Positions 1 to 11,408 of a stretch of 64,000 nucleotides of DNA are shown here, piece by piece. Origin of the DNA: Alviniconcha marisindica. Its lineage: Eukaryota; Mollusca; Gastropoda; Provannidae. The notes below the pieces were generated by a model. It was not told the DNA's origin. It saw only the letters and a list, made by a program, of their open reading frames with translations, and did not search any database. Position 1 is the stretch's first letter. Each line of letters starts with the position of its first letter. The DNA lies in assembly GCA_018857735.1 (NCBI GenBank), contig JABMCL010003896.1, positions 1-64,000 on the forward strand, read 5' to 3'. The position numbers were made by a program, and so were the translations under genes.

Positions 1-1728
1 TTACGTCTTTCGAGCACTAAAGTTAACTCTCTTGTGTGTTGATTCGACACAAGCGCTCTCATTCTGTTTCAGATTTTTGGTCATCCTTGCATCGACCATC
101 CCCAATGTGGATTTCAGATGTTGCTGAAGGGGGTTCCACACCACATTTGCATACGTACACTGGTCTTTTAGCAATGTGCCTACACAGTGGCTGGGCATCT
201 GTTCAGGTCCCTGCACCTGTAAGTGAAGGATCGAGCTCACCCTGGTCGGCCATTACAGCACCTGTACATTGGATGGGATTGATTGATTTTTGCTGCTTAA
301 CGTCCACTGAGGCGAGAAGGCCTATTAGGGACAGGGACGAGTGGGAAAGGGGAACAAGAATGAAACCTCAAAACAGGCGCCAACCTGGAAGACCGAGGCT
401 GCCGTGGACCGCCGCCAGAACAACAGGATTCTGGGTTCTCCATCAACACTTGTCCCTTTGTTCTGGTAGGCTTTGGTTGTGGAGGGTGAAGTTGGTGGGA
501 TTCTGTTCCTTTTGGCTTAGTGACAATGAGTTGGTGACAGGATTGAATAAATGATAATTTCTAATGGGCATACAAAAACTTCCAGGCAAGGACATGCATG
601 TTCACAACGCAGGGGTTTGGGGAGGGGAAAAAAAGCATGCGCTTTCACACAATGCAAACCGTAACAAGCACAATGAGTTCAGCGCATGCACACACGCACA
701 CACACACACACACGTAGGCATGCATGCACACGTGCACACACACACACGCACACATGTATGCATGCACACATGCATGCAAGCACGCATGCACAATGGTAGA
801 GAGTGAGAGTAAAGACAAGTACAGTGAAAGAAAGATGTCATGAGAGTAGAGCTGACAGAATGAACAATTTCACTGAGTCTCGGAAAGCAGTGTTCTGAAA
901 TCATCTTATTGGCTAGATGAGTAGAGTAGATGTGAGTCCTCATAACTGAGCAGACAATCACAATATGGAAGGACTGCAAAACTGACCGCCACATTCACGA
1001 AGACATAAACATATATATTCTGTCACCACATATAGTCCTGTGATTAAGGCTCCTCTGTCAAATCTTTGACCAGAGAGTGTACTGGTTCCACCTAACACAC
1101 ATAGGAAACCTTCAGCCTTGATCCAAGTCTGATCTTTAAAAGTGATTGACTATTTCCAGAAGAGTGGTGGAAAGTGCCAAAAGCAATCAAGGGAAACTAC
1201 TCTTTGTTTCATCTGATCAGAGTATTTATGGTGGAATTGTTTGATGTAGCAAATGGAAAAATGTTTGAAATAGGAACTCTCAACTTTGGTGGTATGTTGG
1301 CCTCAAAAAAAGAAAAAGAAAAAAAAAGCAACAAAACCAACCCAAAAAGGGAGGCGGTGTGGAAAGTGCAGATGTGAATAGCCTGCACCTTCTCATAGAC
1401 TGCAAAAACTTCATCACATACATTATCTGGCAATTGCTTAAATAATAATTTATTGAATGACACTCAAACAACTTTTAAAAAAATTGACAAAAGTATTAAT
1501 ATTCTCCAGCACAACTATTTATACAGTCAATTAGTCTGTTTGCTGTTGAAGATCACATTTGTCCATTCAAGTTTCCCACAAGCACATCTTTCAATCAATG
1601 GATTTTATTTCAATCAACTGTAAACATCATAAAACCCTAAGTGCCAAAACAAATGTCAAGCAACTCCAACAATTTGTTCAGGAATGTTGGGTGGAAACTC
1701 CTCCTAGTTTTTATTAAATTTCACACTG

Positions 1729-1862
1729 TCACACTGGTTGAAGCAGATTTGGTATCACAGATGTGGACCAGGTACACTTGGTTGAATAAACAGTCACCTT
1801 CCCTTGCCGTGGGTTGACTACTGAATAATGGAATCCATCCTTCAAATCATGGCATGCAGCAC
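1729..1862 (-). CDS. Possible terminal exon of the same unidentified minus-strand gene
   Basis: After a GTGTGCAG acceptor the minus strand reads HDLKDGFHYSVVNPRQGKVT and ends SVIPNLLQPV-stop. It lies 437 bp downstream (minus direction) of the exon proposed at 2299–2411, but the phases of the two do not match as drawn, so the model is incomplete. Family not recognised. Confidence 0.25.
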
Positions 1863-2298
1863 CTGCACACAAACACATCAGGACCAGCATCCAGTGACTG
1901 GTGGAACTTGGAGAACGATTAAAAATAATCACACCTGTAATAACTATTAAAAACAACTATTAAAAAGGAAAAAATGTTCAGCCTTGAGAGCTGAGAGCTG
2001 AGAGCTGTCCTAGTCTTGCTTTTTAAGATCACCAATTAATCATACATTTAAGCAAAATAAACTTTAGCGATAGTGCAGGATATAATGTACACTAATCCAA
2101 ACGGTGTACTGCACTTTATTCAATGTGTGCAAAATTACTTCACCTTGACTGCAATTAGCTATTAAGAAAACACAAGGAACATGAAGAACTAAAATCAACT
2201 GTTGTGCACGATCTGAATGACTCTGTCTTCAGCACTACATGCTCTCAAAGACGTTGGTTTTACACTGGGTTTGGCTGTTCAGTGAAGTAGACCTGTAC

Positions 2299-2411
2299 CT
2301 TTCTGTAGTTCAGCTGGCAGTGCCTGGCTCTCCAGTTTTTCCACATCTGCACAGAGCCATTGGTGAACAGACTCTCCACCTGGAAGCCCATCTCCTTGGC
2401 AAACTGCATTA
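2299..2411 (-). CDS. Possible exon of an unidentified minus-strand gene
   Basis: On the minus strand a CTACAG acceptor is followed by an open segment containing GFQVESLFTNGSVQMWKNW and HCQLNYRK, then AAG|GTACAG as donor. The composition looks protein-like (Trp, Cys, Phe mixed with charged residues). I do not recognise the family. A distorted copy appears on the other arm of the inverted repeat near 2425–2545. It could be a chance ORF. Confidence 0.3.
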
Positions 2412-2418
2412 CTGTAGG

Positions 2419-3715
2419 AATGCAAAATTTGGCCCCAAAGGGAAAGGGGCCCAATGGAACTGAAAGGTTTTGGAGGGGTTTAAAAAAATGGAGGCCCGGC
2501 ACTGGAAAAAGGGGAAATTAAGAAAGGGGAAGGCTATTAGAAACCCAAAAGTTTTTAAAACCCAAAAGTTTTTTAACATTAACCCGAAGAAGAGTATTAG
2601 TTGGGAAAACAATTTAAAATTTTAAAAAACCCTTCCCAAAAGTTCCTTTTGGTTTTTTAAAGGCCCAATTTCAAAATCAAGGGGAAGAAGCAAATTGAAA
2701 AAGGGTTTCGAACAACCTTTGGTTTTTTTTTTCTTTTTCCCGGACAAACCCTAAAAGTTTAATTTTCTTAAAGAGTTAATTGGGGACCTTTAAAAACAAG
2801 CTTAGGGCAGTTAGCTCTCAAAATTAAGGCGAACTTTTTTCCCCTTTTTTGGGGTTGTTTTTAATGTTTTTTACCCCGGTTGAATTTTTTTAATCGTTCT
2901 CCAATTTTACCATCACTGGGTCGGGCCTATTTTGTTTTGGAGGTTTCTCCCCCCCAAAAAAATTTGAAGGAAAAGGGTTCCCCATTTTAGGGGTCAAACC
3001 CCGGGGGAAAGGGGTTGGGTTTTTCAAACCAAGTTTCCTGGTCCAAAAACTTGAAAACCAAACGCCCAAAAAGGGGGTTACAAATGTGTTTAATCTTTGG
3101 AGGATTTCCAACCCCAACTTTCCTTTTTAAAAAATTGGGGGGTTGCCTTACATTTTTTGGCACTTAAGGGTTTTTGGGTTTTTTAAGGAAGGGGAAAAAA
3201 ACCATTGATTGAAAGATTTTTTTTGCTTGTTGGGCTTGAAAGGCTGTATCTTCCGCCCCCCCCCCGATAATTCCCGTTTGTTTTTTGCTAGAATATTTTA
3301 ATACTTTTGTTCCAAATTTTTTAAAAATTTTTTTGTATTTAATTAAAAATTATTTAAAGGGAATTTGGAGGGGGTAAATAATGTATGAATTTTTTTCGTT
3401 TTAAAGGGGCCACCTTTTCACCCTTCCCCTTTCCCACCGCCTCCCCCTTTTTGGGGGGTTTTTTTCCTTTTTTTTTCCCCCTTTTTTTTTTTTTGGGCCA
3501 ACCTTTTTTTACCTTTTAATTCCTACAAACATTTTTTTAAAAGGGGTTCCCTAAACTTTCCCCCAAAAAACTCTGTCAGATTGGGAAAAAAGAGAGGCCC
3601 TTTAGCTTTTAAATTTTTAAAACCCCTCTTCCCGGAAAAGCCCAAAAACCCTTTTTAAAACCAAGCTTTTGGGGCAAGGCTGGGAAAAGGGTTTCCAGTG
3701 TGAAAGGGGGAACCA
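2419..3715. other. Low-quality, homopolymer-distorted sequence
   Basis: Composition changes abruptly to runs such as CCCCCCC, TTTTTTTT and GGGG every few bases. Recognisable words from the reverse complement of the first arm survive, for example AGCCTTG, TTCCNGAAGAG and GGCACTGG, in the right order. It holds no credible gene; ORFs here should be ignored. Confidence 0.75.
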
Positions 3716-4759
3716 GTTCACTCTCTGGTCAAAGATTTGACAGAGGAGCCTTAATCACAGGACTATATGTGGTGACAGAATATATATGTTTATGTCTTCG
3801 TGAATGTGGCGGTCAGTTTTGCAGTCCTTCCATATTGTGATTGTCTGCTCAGTTATGAGGACTCACATCTACTCTACTCATCTAGCCAATAAGATGATTT
3901 CAGAACACTGCTTTCCGAGACTCAGTGAAATTGTTCATTCTGTCAGCTCTACTCTCATGACATCTTTCTTTCACTGTACTTGTCTTTACTCTCACTCTAC
4001 CATTGTGCATGCGTGCTTGCATGCATGTGTGCATGCATACATGTGTGTGTGTGTGTGTGTGCACATGTGTGCATGCATGCCTACGTGTGTGTGTGTGTGT
4101 GTGTGTGTGCGTGTGTGCATGCGCTGAACTCATTGTGCTTCTTACGGTTTGCATTGTGTGAAAGCGCATGCTTTTTTCCCCCTCCCCAAACCCCTGCGTT
4201 GTGAACATGCATGTCCTTGCCTGGAAGTTTTTGTATGCCCATTAGAAATTATCATTTATTCAATCCTGTCACCAACTCATTGTCACTAAGCCAAAAGGAA
4301 CAGAATCCCACCAACTTCACCCTCCACAACCAAAGCCTACCAGAACAAGGTACAAGTGTTGATGGAGAACCCAGAATCCTGTTGTTCTGGCGGCGGTCCA
4401 CGGCAGCCTCGGTCTTCCAGGTTGGCGCCTGTTTTGAGGTTTCATTCTTGTTCCCCTTTCCCACTCATCCCTGTCCCTAATAGGCCTTCTCGCCTCAGTG
4501 GACGTTAAGCAGCAAAAATCAATCAATCCCATCCAATGTACAGGTGCTGTAATGGCCAACCAGGTGAGCTTGATCCTTCACTTACAGTTGCAGGGACCTG
4601 AACAGATGCCCAGCCACTGTTCAGACACATTGCTAGAAAGACCAGTGTACGTATGCAAATGTGGTGTGGAACCCCCTTCAGCAACATCTGAAATCCACAT
4701 TGGGGATGGTCGATGCAAGGATGACCAAAAATCTGAAACAGAATGAGAGCGCTTGTGTC

Positions 4760-4984
4760 GAATCAACACACAAGAGAGTTTAGTGCTCGAAAGACGTAAC
4801 TCAAGTACAACAACAAAGACCTGAGTCGCCTACAGTAACTTGAGGATGTACCTCTGTTGGAGTTTACATACCTTGTATTTACATGCATGCCAGGTGAGAG
4901 CTACTGTAGGCGACTCAGCTCTTTGTTGTCGTACTTGTGTTACGTCTTTGGTGAACACCAGTTAACTCCCTTGTGTGTTGATTC
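4760..4984 (+). mobile_element. Foldback element family A, complete copy
   Basis: Starts GAATCAACACACAAGAGAG and ends with the inverse, CTCCCTTGTGTGTTGATTC; inner arms CAACAAAGACCTGAGTCGCC and GGCGACTCAGCTCTTTGTTG are also inverted. About 225 bp and non-coding. Related copies or parts occur at 1–56, 5136–5285, 35920–36033 and 56361–56501. Confidence 0.65.
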
Positions 4985-5135
4985 TGTAAGGATGATCAGC
5001 TTGCAGCACCCTTGACGAATTCAGCCTCACCTCAAGCGCCTCTGCCTTCCTGGCCCATTTCAAATTCGAAAACTTGCAGCTGAGGAGAATGTCAGACAAT
5101 GTATGCATGACGTCCAAGGTCATAGTGTAATGAAA

Positions 5136-5285
5136 GAATCAACACACAAAGGAGTTAATTACTGCTTGAAAGACGTCACACAAACACAACAAAGACCCGA
5201 GTCGCCTACGGTAACTCTCACCTGCACACGAGTAAATAAGCCTACAAGGTACATAAACTCAACGAGAGGTACATCCTCATAGTGA
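5136..5285 (+). mobile_element. Foldback element family A, partial copy
   Basis: Left arm (GAATCAACACACAAAGGAG, GAAAGACGTCACAC, CCGAGTCGCCTACGGTAACT) and middle (GAGAGGTACATCCTCA) without the right arm. Confidence 0.55.
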
Positions 5286-5589
5286 AAAGGATCTGTCGAT
5301 GTCAGCCATAATGCAGGATTACTCGAGCCCCCAATTGCAGCATCAGGGGGGATTGAGACCATCTGCAAGTCTGCCACCGAAGACCTGACATGGGGGTTAT
5401 CTGCACTTGTCCTTCCCATTGGCAAATAAACCCTGGAGCTCTGTCCACCACAGAGGCTCCATCGGCCGCCACCCCACCTGCCTTCAGATATGTAGCGAAG
5501 AGATGCGGATAAAAGGATACGCATGCATGCACACACATTAATAAAAAAAATTACGGTTTTATACAAAACCGTCACATTAATACATGCGT

Positions 5590-6110
5590 ATGTACACACA
5601 CACACACACACACACATGCACGCACACACGCATGCACATGCACCCCCCCCCCCCCCACACATACATGCACATGCACAAAATCATAGTGACATGCACACAC
5701 GCACACACACACTCATGCACGTGCGTGCGCGCACACACACACACATTCATATGCACAACACACATGCTCTCGCATACAGTGACACATATATACACACACA
5801 CATGCAAGAACGCACATGTAGGCACACACACACACACATACACTCAATCACACTCGCACATGCACGCGGCATGTGCCCCCGCTCCCCTACACACGTACAT
5901 GCACATGCACAAAATGACATGCACACACACACACACACAAACACAAACACACACTTATGCGCATGCGCACACCCACACACATACATACATACACACAAAC
6001 ACATGCTCTCGCATACAGTGACACACTGATACTGACACACACGCAAGAACGCACATGTAGGCGGCACGCGCGTGCACACACATACACTCAGTCGTGCACA
6101 CTCACATGAC
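5590..6110. repeat. (CA)n-rich compound microsatellite
   Basis: Interrupted CA/CATG/CGCA repeats with a C14 run at 5643–5656. Two halves (5755–5830 and 5995–6065) share the order CATGCTCTCGCATACAGTGACAC ... AAGAACGCACATGTAGG, so the tract contains an internal duplication of roughly 240 bp. No gene is seen between 5290 and 6740. Confidence 0.8.
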
Positions 6111-6300
6111 ACACCTAATCAGAATCAGTGATCTTTTAAACTAAGTTTTTAAAGCTTCCTGCAACAGTACAATTTTTATGTAGACCAAAGCAGTGTTTGT
6201 CTGAATTGTTTTTAATTTGCTTCACACGCAACCTTAGTCACTCATGTCAGTCAGTTTCAGTCAGTTTCTCGATGAATGTCAGTCAAGATGAGTCATTGCT

Positions 6301-6325
6301 GGTGTGTGTGTGTGTGTGTGTCAGT

Positions 6326-6358
<33 letters not shown>

Positions 6359-6405
6359 TGCGTGTGCGTGTGTGCGTGCGTGCGTGCGTGTGTGTGTGCG
6401 GTGTG

Positions 6406-6445
<40 letters not shown>
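6301..6445. repeat. (GT)n/(GCGT)n microsatellite
   Basis: Alternating GT with GTGC and GCGT blocks. The remaining sequence up to 6740 is unique and AT-rich. Confidence 0.85.
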
Positions 6446-6449
<4 letters not shown>

Positions 6450-6739
6450 TTCGTGAATGCATAGTGTACATGTTCCCGGTTTACCGATCATTGTTTTTTA
6501 CCTTAAAAACAAAACAAAACAAAAACTGGACAAATTATCTGCTTTTCAGTCTTTTCAAACAATGATACTGACCTGCAACACCTGCCTCAAAACCATCAGA
6601 ATTATGCAATTAAAATCTGACTCTGAATGAAGCAAAAGATGAAAGTATATAATACATCGGAAGGGGTTTCATTCAAGGACTTGCATATACGTATATATTA
6701 TGTTTGTCCCTGTTTTTATTATCGTTATTGTTTATCTGG

Positions 6740-6847
6740 TTTTAAGTAATAAGACATCCCCGCTGCTGTAGGAACTCTTCAATCTCCTGCAAAAAAGATT
6801 TCCGGAACCGCGCCATTTTCATATTGAGAAGCAGACGACTTGGGCAG
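6740..6847 (+). promoter_or_regulatory. Candidate ATR promoter / non-coding first exon
   Basis: A TCCGGAA ETS-type site (6801–6807) sits next to CGCGCCATTTTC (6809–6820), which resembles a YY1 site. Such paired sites are common at housekeeping promoters. A good donor, GGGCAG|GTAACA, follows at 6848, and the next acceptor on the + strand that fits is 8314, just before the proposed start codon. Whether transcription begins here is an inference. Confidence 0.3.
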
Positions 6848-8314
6848 GTAACAGACTCTAGGTAGACTCTCTAAGTTTGATGATTAATGGAGTGTATTTG
6901 TGTGTGTGGATAATGATGCCTCTAGCAAAAGGGAAGGTCTCCCAAAAGTGTCCTTGTTAAGTCAGTAACTGCTTCGGTATTACAGAATAGATTTCCTGCT
7001 GGTTTGGCTCACGGGTAGACCGTAAATCTATGCCGACTGATTCACAGGGACCCTCGTGCAGTACGACAGTACGGAATTGTTTACAACACTTCTGAGCGGA
7101 GGCATCACCAGTGGGCAACCGCGTGGCGCCTTAGTTGAGATAAAGCGTAGCTGATACTTCTTTGTTACTGACCTTACGTGTAAAGTACCACTATCACAGT
7201 ATCAGTACCACTAGTAGTACCAAACACCTGGTTTCACCTCCACTCCCCCTGCAGCTCTGAGTCTTCCTCTTAGTACCTCCAAGTCTTACAAGTTCAGCAG
7301 AGTACACGATCCAGTACCACTACCAGAGCCAAGGAAACGCTGAGTTCACTGCCATTACAGTGTGAGGTTAATAACTTGCACAGAATATTGACGTAAGTTG
7401 TACTTGTAGGGTAGTCCAGCATTAGCACTAGCAGTCTGCATGCTGCACATTCATTTCCTGATTCTGGGCAGCTTAGAACTCTGGGTTTTGCTGGCTGTAT
7501 GTGTTTGTTGACTGTCAAAACTTCAGATTTAGCCATTAAAAATCTTTTTACCAACAGGATTATATCATTATAGAATTAGGCTGTCATGACAGAGATCAGT
7601 GTCACCACCATTCAGCAGAGGAGTTACAAAATGAGTAAATCATGTGAATGACTGTAGTTCAAGTTAAACCCCTGCAAAACTGCATACCTAAACATCCCCT
7701 GACACCATCTCCAAACTGATTTCCCCAGAGTTAAATTTTTCAGTTTTTACTAGTTATACTTATACTAGTTATAGTCTTAATCTTATTTGAGATTTTGACT
7801 TTGAGTGCCCATTCCACTCCCATTCCACTCCCAGTCCCATGTTACTGCAGTAGCAGGTAAAAGTGACTGTAAAACACCCTGGTTATTCTGCCAAAAGTGC
7901 TGGTGGCAGGATACAACACTTACTTACTGTTATATTAACTACTTAATCAAGTTAATGCTACACTACAGCTAAACACTGATAGTTTCATACTCATTTGACT
8001 TCTAAAGAGTGGAATTGGTATGGGCTAGCTGATCTCCATAATTTTTTAAAATGTAGAACTGGAAGGCAGGGCTGAATTGTTAAACCTTGCCCTAAATCCT
8101 TGTATGCGAGGAAAAAGCCACCACCACGAATGGGAGCTAACTCTGTAAGGTTTACAATTTGACTGAAATTTTAAATTATGTTGATTTGTCTTGAGCCATT
8201 GAGTGTGGTAAAATGTTTTGTGCCATGCCATACTCGAGTAACAGGTGTGTAACAGCTTTTCTTAAAATTCAGTTGATTAGGTGTGAGATAAATGATTATT
8301 TTGTGCGTTGACAG
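6848..8314 (+). other. Putative 5' UTR intron, no gene seen
   Basis: AT-rich unique sequence without coding potential. A short fragment resembling the SINE-type tail (GTAAAACACCCTGGTTATTC, then TTACTTACT) lies at 7868–7930. Confidence 0.4.
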
Positions 8315-8328
8315 GTGCTGGCAAGATA

Positions 8329-8360
8329 ATGTCCAAGAGTGTTCAACAAATTGTTCTGCG
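8329..8360 (+). CDS. ATR: ATR exon 1 (start codon exon)
   Basis: Reads MSKSVQQIVL plus two bases of the next codon. A 14-nt 5' UTR precedes the ATG after a TTGACAG acceptor (ends 8314). The donor is GTAAGC. The two-base overhang CG joins the C of exon 2 to give Arg and an open frame. The start is inferred from phase; an upstream coding exon cannot be excluded. Confidence 0.6.
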
Positions 8361-11332
8361 GTAAGCCAAAGCTGAAACAGATTTTTCATTTTTTGATGTA
8401 TGTATATGTGTTATACACAGTATGTGCTGTTTTATGGTATACTTATACTAAAAGAATTGCAGCAAGTTTCTCTCTATATATAATATACTTTTTATAATTG
8501 CATAGAATTAGAATCCTTGACTGTTTGAGTTTGAATTTCAGAACTTTACATTTTTCTTCTTAATCTGTTAGTGTTACAAAAACTAGAGCCAGTAGAGGAT
8601 ATTGTTAACTTTTTTCAACTAAACATCAGTTGATGTTTTATTTTGTTTGTTTAGATTGTTACTATCAGTATCACTGTAGGCAAATCAGGAGTGATTTTTT
8701 TTTGGTTATAATATAACAATACTTTGATAGTAACACTACAGTGTTTAAATGTAATATATAATAATAATAATAAAGAACATTTCTAGAGCACCCATCTACC
8801 ACAGATGGTGGGACACAGGGTTTACAATAACAACATGCACACACACACACGCACACACACACACAAACAGTTTACACACATTTGCACACACACACTCACA
8901 CACACACACACACGCACATGCACACACGCCCACACACACTCACACTCGCATGTCAGATGAGGGGATAGGCACGGATGTGAAAAACAGTTTAGAAATAGTT
9001 ATTGCACAGGAGCGTCTTGAGGGTGGCTTTGAAAGAGGAGGCAGAATCAGTGGCGGAGTGTTTTGAGGCAAGTTTTTAATACATTTCTCAAGTTGACATA
9101 TAAAATAAATATAAATTGATTAATTGTTGTTTGTGTGTGTACCAAGCTTGCAAAAAGATGCTGAGAAAGAACAACAGAGCATCTTTTGGTACCGGTGTGC
9201 CATAGTGGAGCTTGTGGATAACTTCCTGTTAGATCTGGATAATGGTAAGTTGACCTTGTAAATGGATTTGTAATCACTTTACTCACTTTTGACTATCACT
9301 AATTTTAGTGCTGTGTATTGCATTATTTTTTATATATTATTTAAACACACAACATGTATATGATTTACATGTATGTGTGTGTGATATATCTCTGTGTGTG
9401 TATGTGTGTGTGGTGTGGGTGTGCTGCATGTGTATGTGTGTCTGTGTCTGTGTGTATGCATGTGTGTATTTTTAGCTTCCAGAAATTTGGAATCACTGGG
9501 GAGTTCCAGCGAGTGTTACAGCTCCCTGCAGTTGTGTGAGTTCTTTGTTGGGAACAATGCCGACATCTTCCTGCAGTTGTCCAGTCAGGGGGCTGATGCC
9601 GCGCCTCCTCTCACTCAAGTCAAGCCCACCCCAGAGGAAACGTGTTCAGTGGGTAAGCTTTTAGCGCCTTTCAGTTTCACTTTCATTGTGTGTTCGCTGT
9701 TTTTTAAAGTTGATAATCGTCTCTATGACTAGCATGAGTCTGTCTTGATGTACATTAGTCATTGTGCGTGTTATGTTTTTCAGTTCTTTGAGTTGCTGAT
9801 TCAGAGCCTCCGCTAGACTGGCATATGCCGGTTTTTAAATAAAAAATATAGTTGCTGGTATCAAGTACCGGCTGAAACTGAGCATTTTGTGTGACTTGCT
9901 CGAGATCATACTCTGTACCCTGGGTCCTGAAGCAAGTGGAAGCTCTCGCTAAACAAGATCACTTCCTGTGATGTTCAGCAAGCAAAACAGTGAACATGAA
10001 AACTTCGAATGCCACTGACAACAAAACTGAGTTTGATTACAGTCTGTAAAGGGTGAGTCGTCAGTACACGATCGATTGTTTTTCCCACATCAGCATTGAA
10101 GAATGTGCACGTCGTTACTCAGAAACTAGATCTAGATCAAACGTTAGTGGCGCCTACACATGCTGAAAAACATTGATAAAACTAACTTTTTCAACGGAAA
10201 GACTGTACCGGTTGACTGAGGGTTGGCTTACCGGAATATTTCTTTGTTGCCGGTACCGTGTACTGATAGTCTCAACAGTCTAGCGGAGGCTCTGTGGTTA
10301 GGTGCTTTAGAAATTATTGTTATTTAGTATTATTGTACCAACATCTTTAAGCTTTAGTGTTGAAAGGCTGGCACAGTACATTTTGTTCTGTTCACACAGA
10401 GCACATTTTGTTGTTGCCATGGAAACAGATGTAAACCAAATAATGTCTGGTGTCGGACTAGAAGAGAAAGGTTGATTTTGCATAAATGATAAAAGTGGAA
10501 CTGGAGAGGTATTTTAATGTGCTGAATCAGTTACAAACTGCAGCTTCTTCTGCAGGCTGTTGATCATGTCCCTTTATGTCATCCAATAACCTACTACTCT
10601 CATCTCATGAGATTAAATCTCTACTTAAGAAGACTGTATATATAAACAATTGAAAAAAGTAAATCTGTGATACCTTCTTGTTCAAGATATTTAGCAAGTT
10701 ACGTTTAAATTCATGGAACACAAAATATTCACAGAATGTGAGATGCGTTTGTAAAAATATCTTATCTGTTAATGTGTTATAGTGTTAACACATACTGCTT
10801 GAATATCCTACTACTGCAGAGTTATTTCAGAAAAATAGATATGACTTAAATGCTTATAACAAAATAAGAGATATTTTGTATAATACTGATGTTATCACTA
10901 ATATTGTCAAATTGATTGTTCATAGTCCTGTGGGAAAATTAGTATAAATAATAATTATATGTTTTTTTGTGTTTTTTGTGTGTGTGTGTATGTCTAATAT
11001 CACCTCGATGTGAACAGACATAAAATATTGATTGAGTGATCATGTGCAAATGTTTGGTAGTCTCAGCCAGTAACAGTTGTTTGTTGAATCTGTATATTGG
11101 ACATAGAATAGTATTAGTAAGAATGAAAAAACTGAAAAACAATATGGGGTTACAGCCCAAAGCGTCTACATAAACATGAGAAATAATCCTACAAGGTGCA
11201 CAACAGAGGCCACTACACAGCAATTACAGATGAAAAAACTACGTATCATTATGCCAGCATTGTATAGTATTTGTTAAGTGCATGCACACAAACATGTGCA
11301 TATGTATCATACATATGCACCCATGCATGCGT

Positions 11333-11408
<76 letters not shown>

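Larger units (their letters stand above)
1..4798. repeat. Giant inverted repeat (palindrome) centred near 2418
   Basis: Bases 1–1083 match the reverse complement of about 3716–4798 almost exactly, differing mainly in CA-tract length and a few small indels. Going inward, 1084–2418 matches the reverse complement of about 2419–3715 only through a noisy copy with stretched homopolymers. Because position 1 is already inside the arm, the arm may extend left of the window. Most likely an assembly artefact. Confidence 0.85.

Noticed and set aside
36..554. 172-codon plus-strand ORF near the left end
   Set aside because: Lies in the inverted-repeat arm and includes a family A element end; no recognisable domain, and the two arm copies differ in frame.
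2890..3117. ORFs inside 2419–3715
   Set aside because: The sequence is a distorted copy of the opposite arm, so its frames carry no information.
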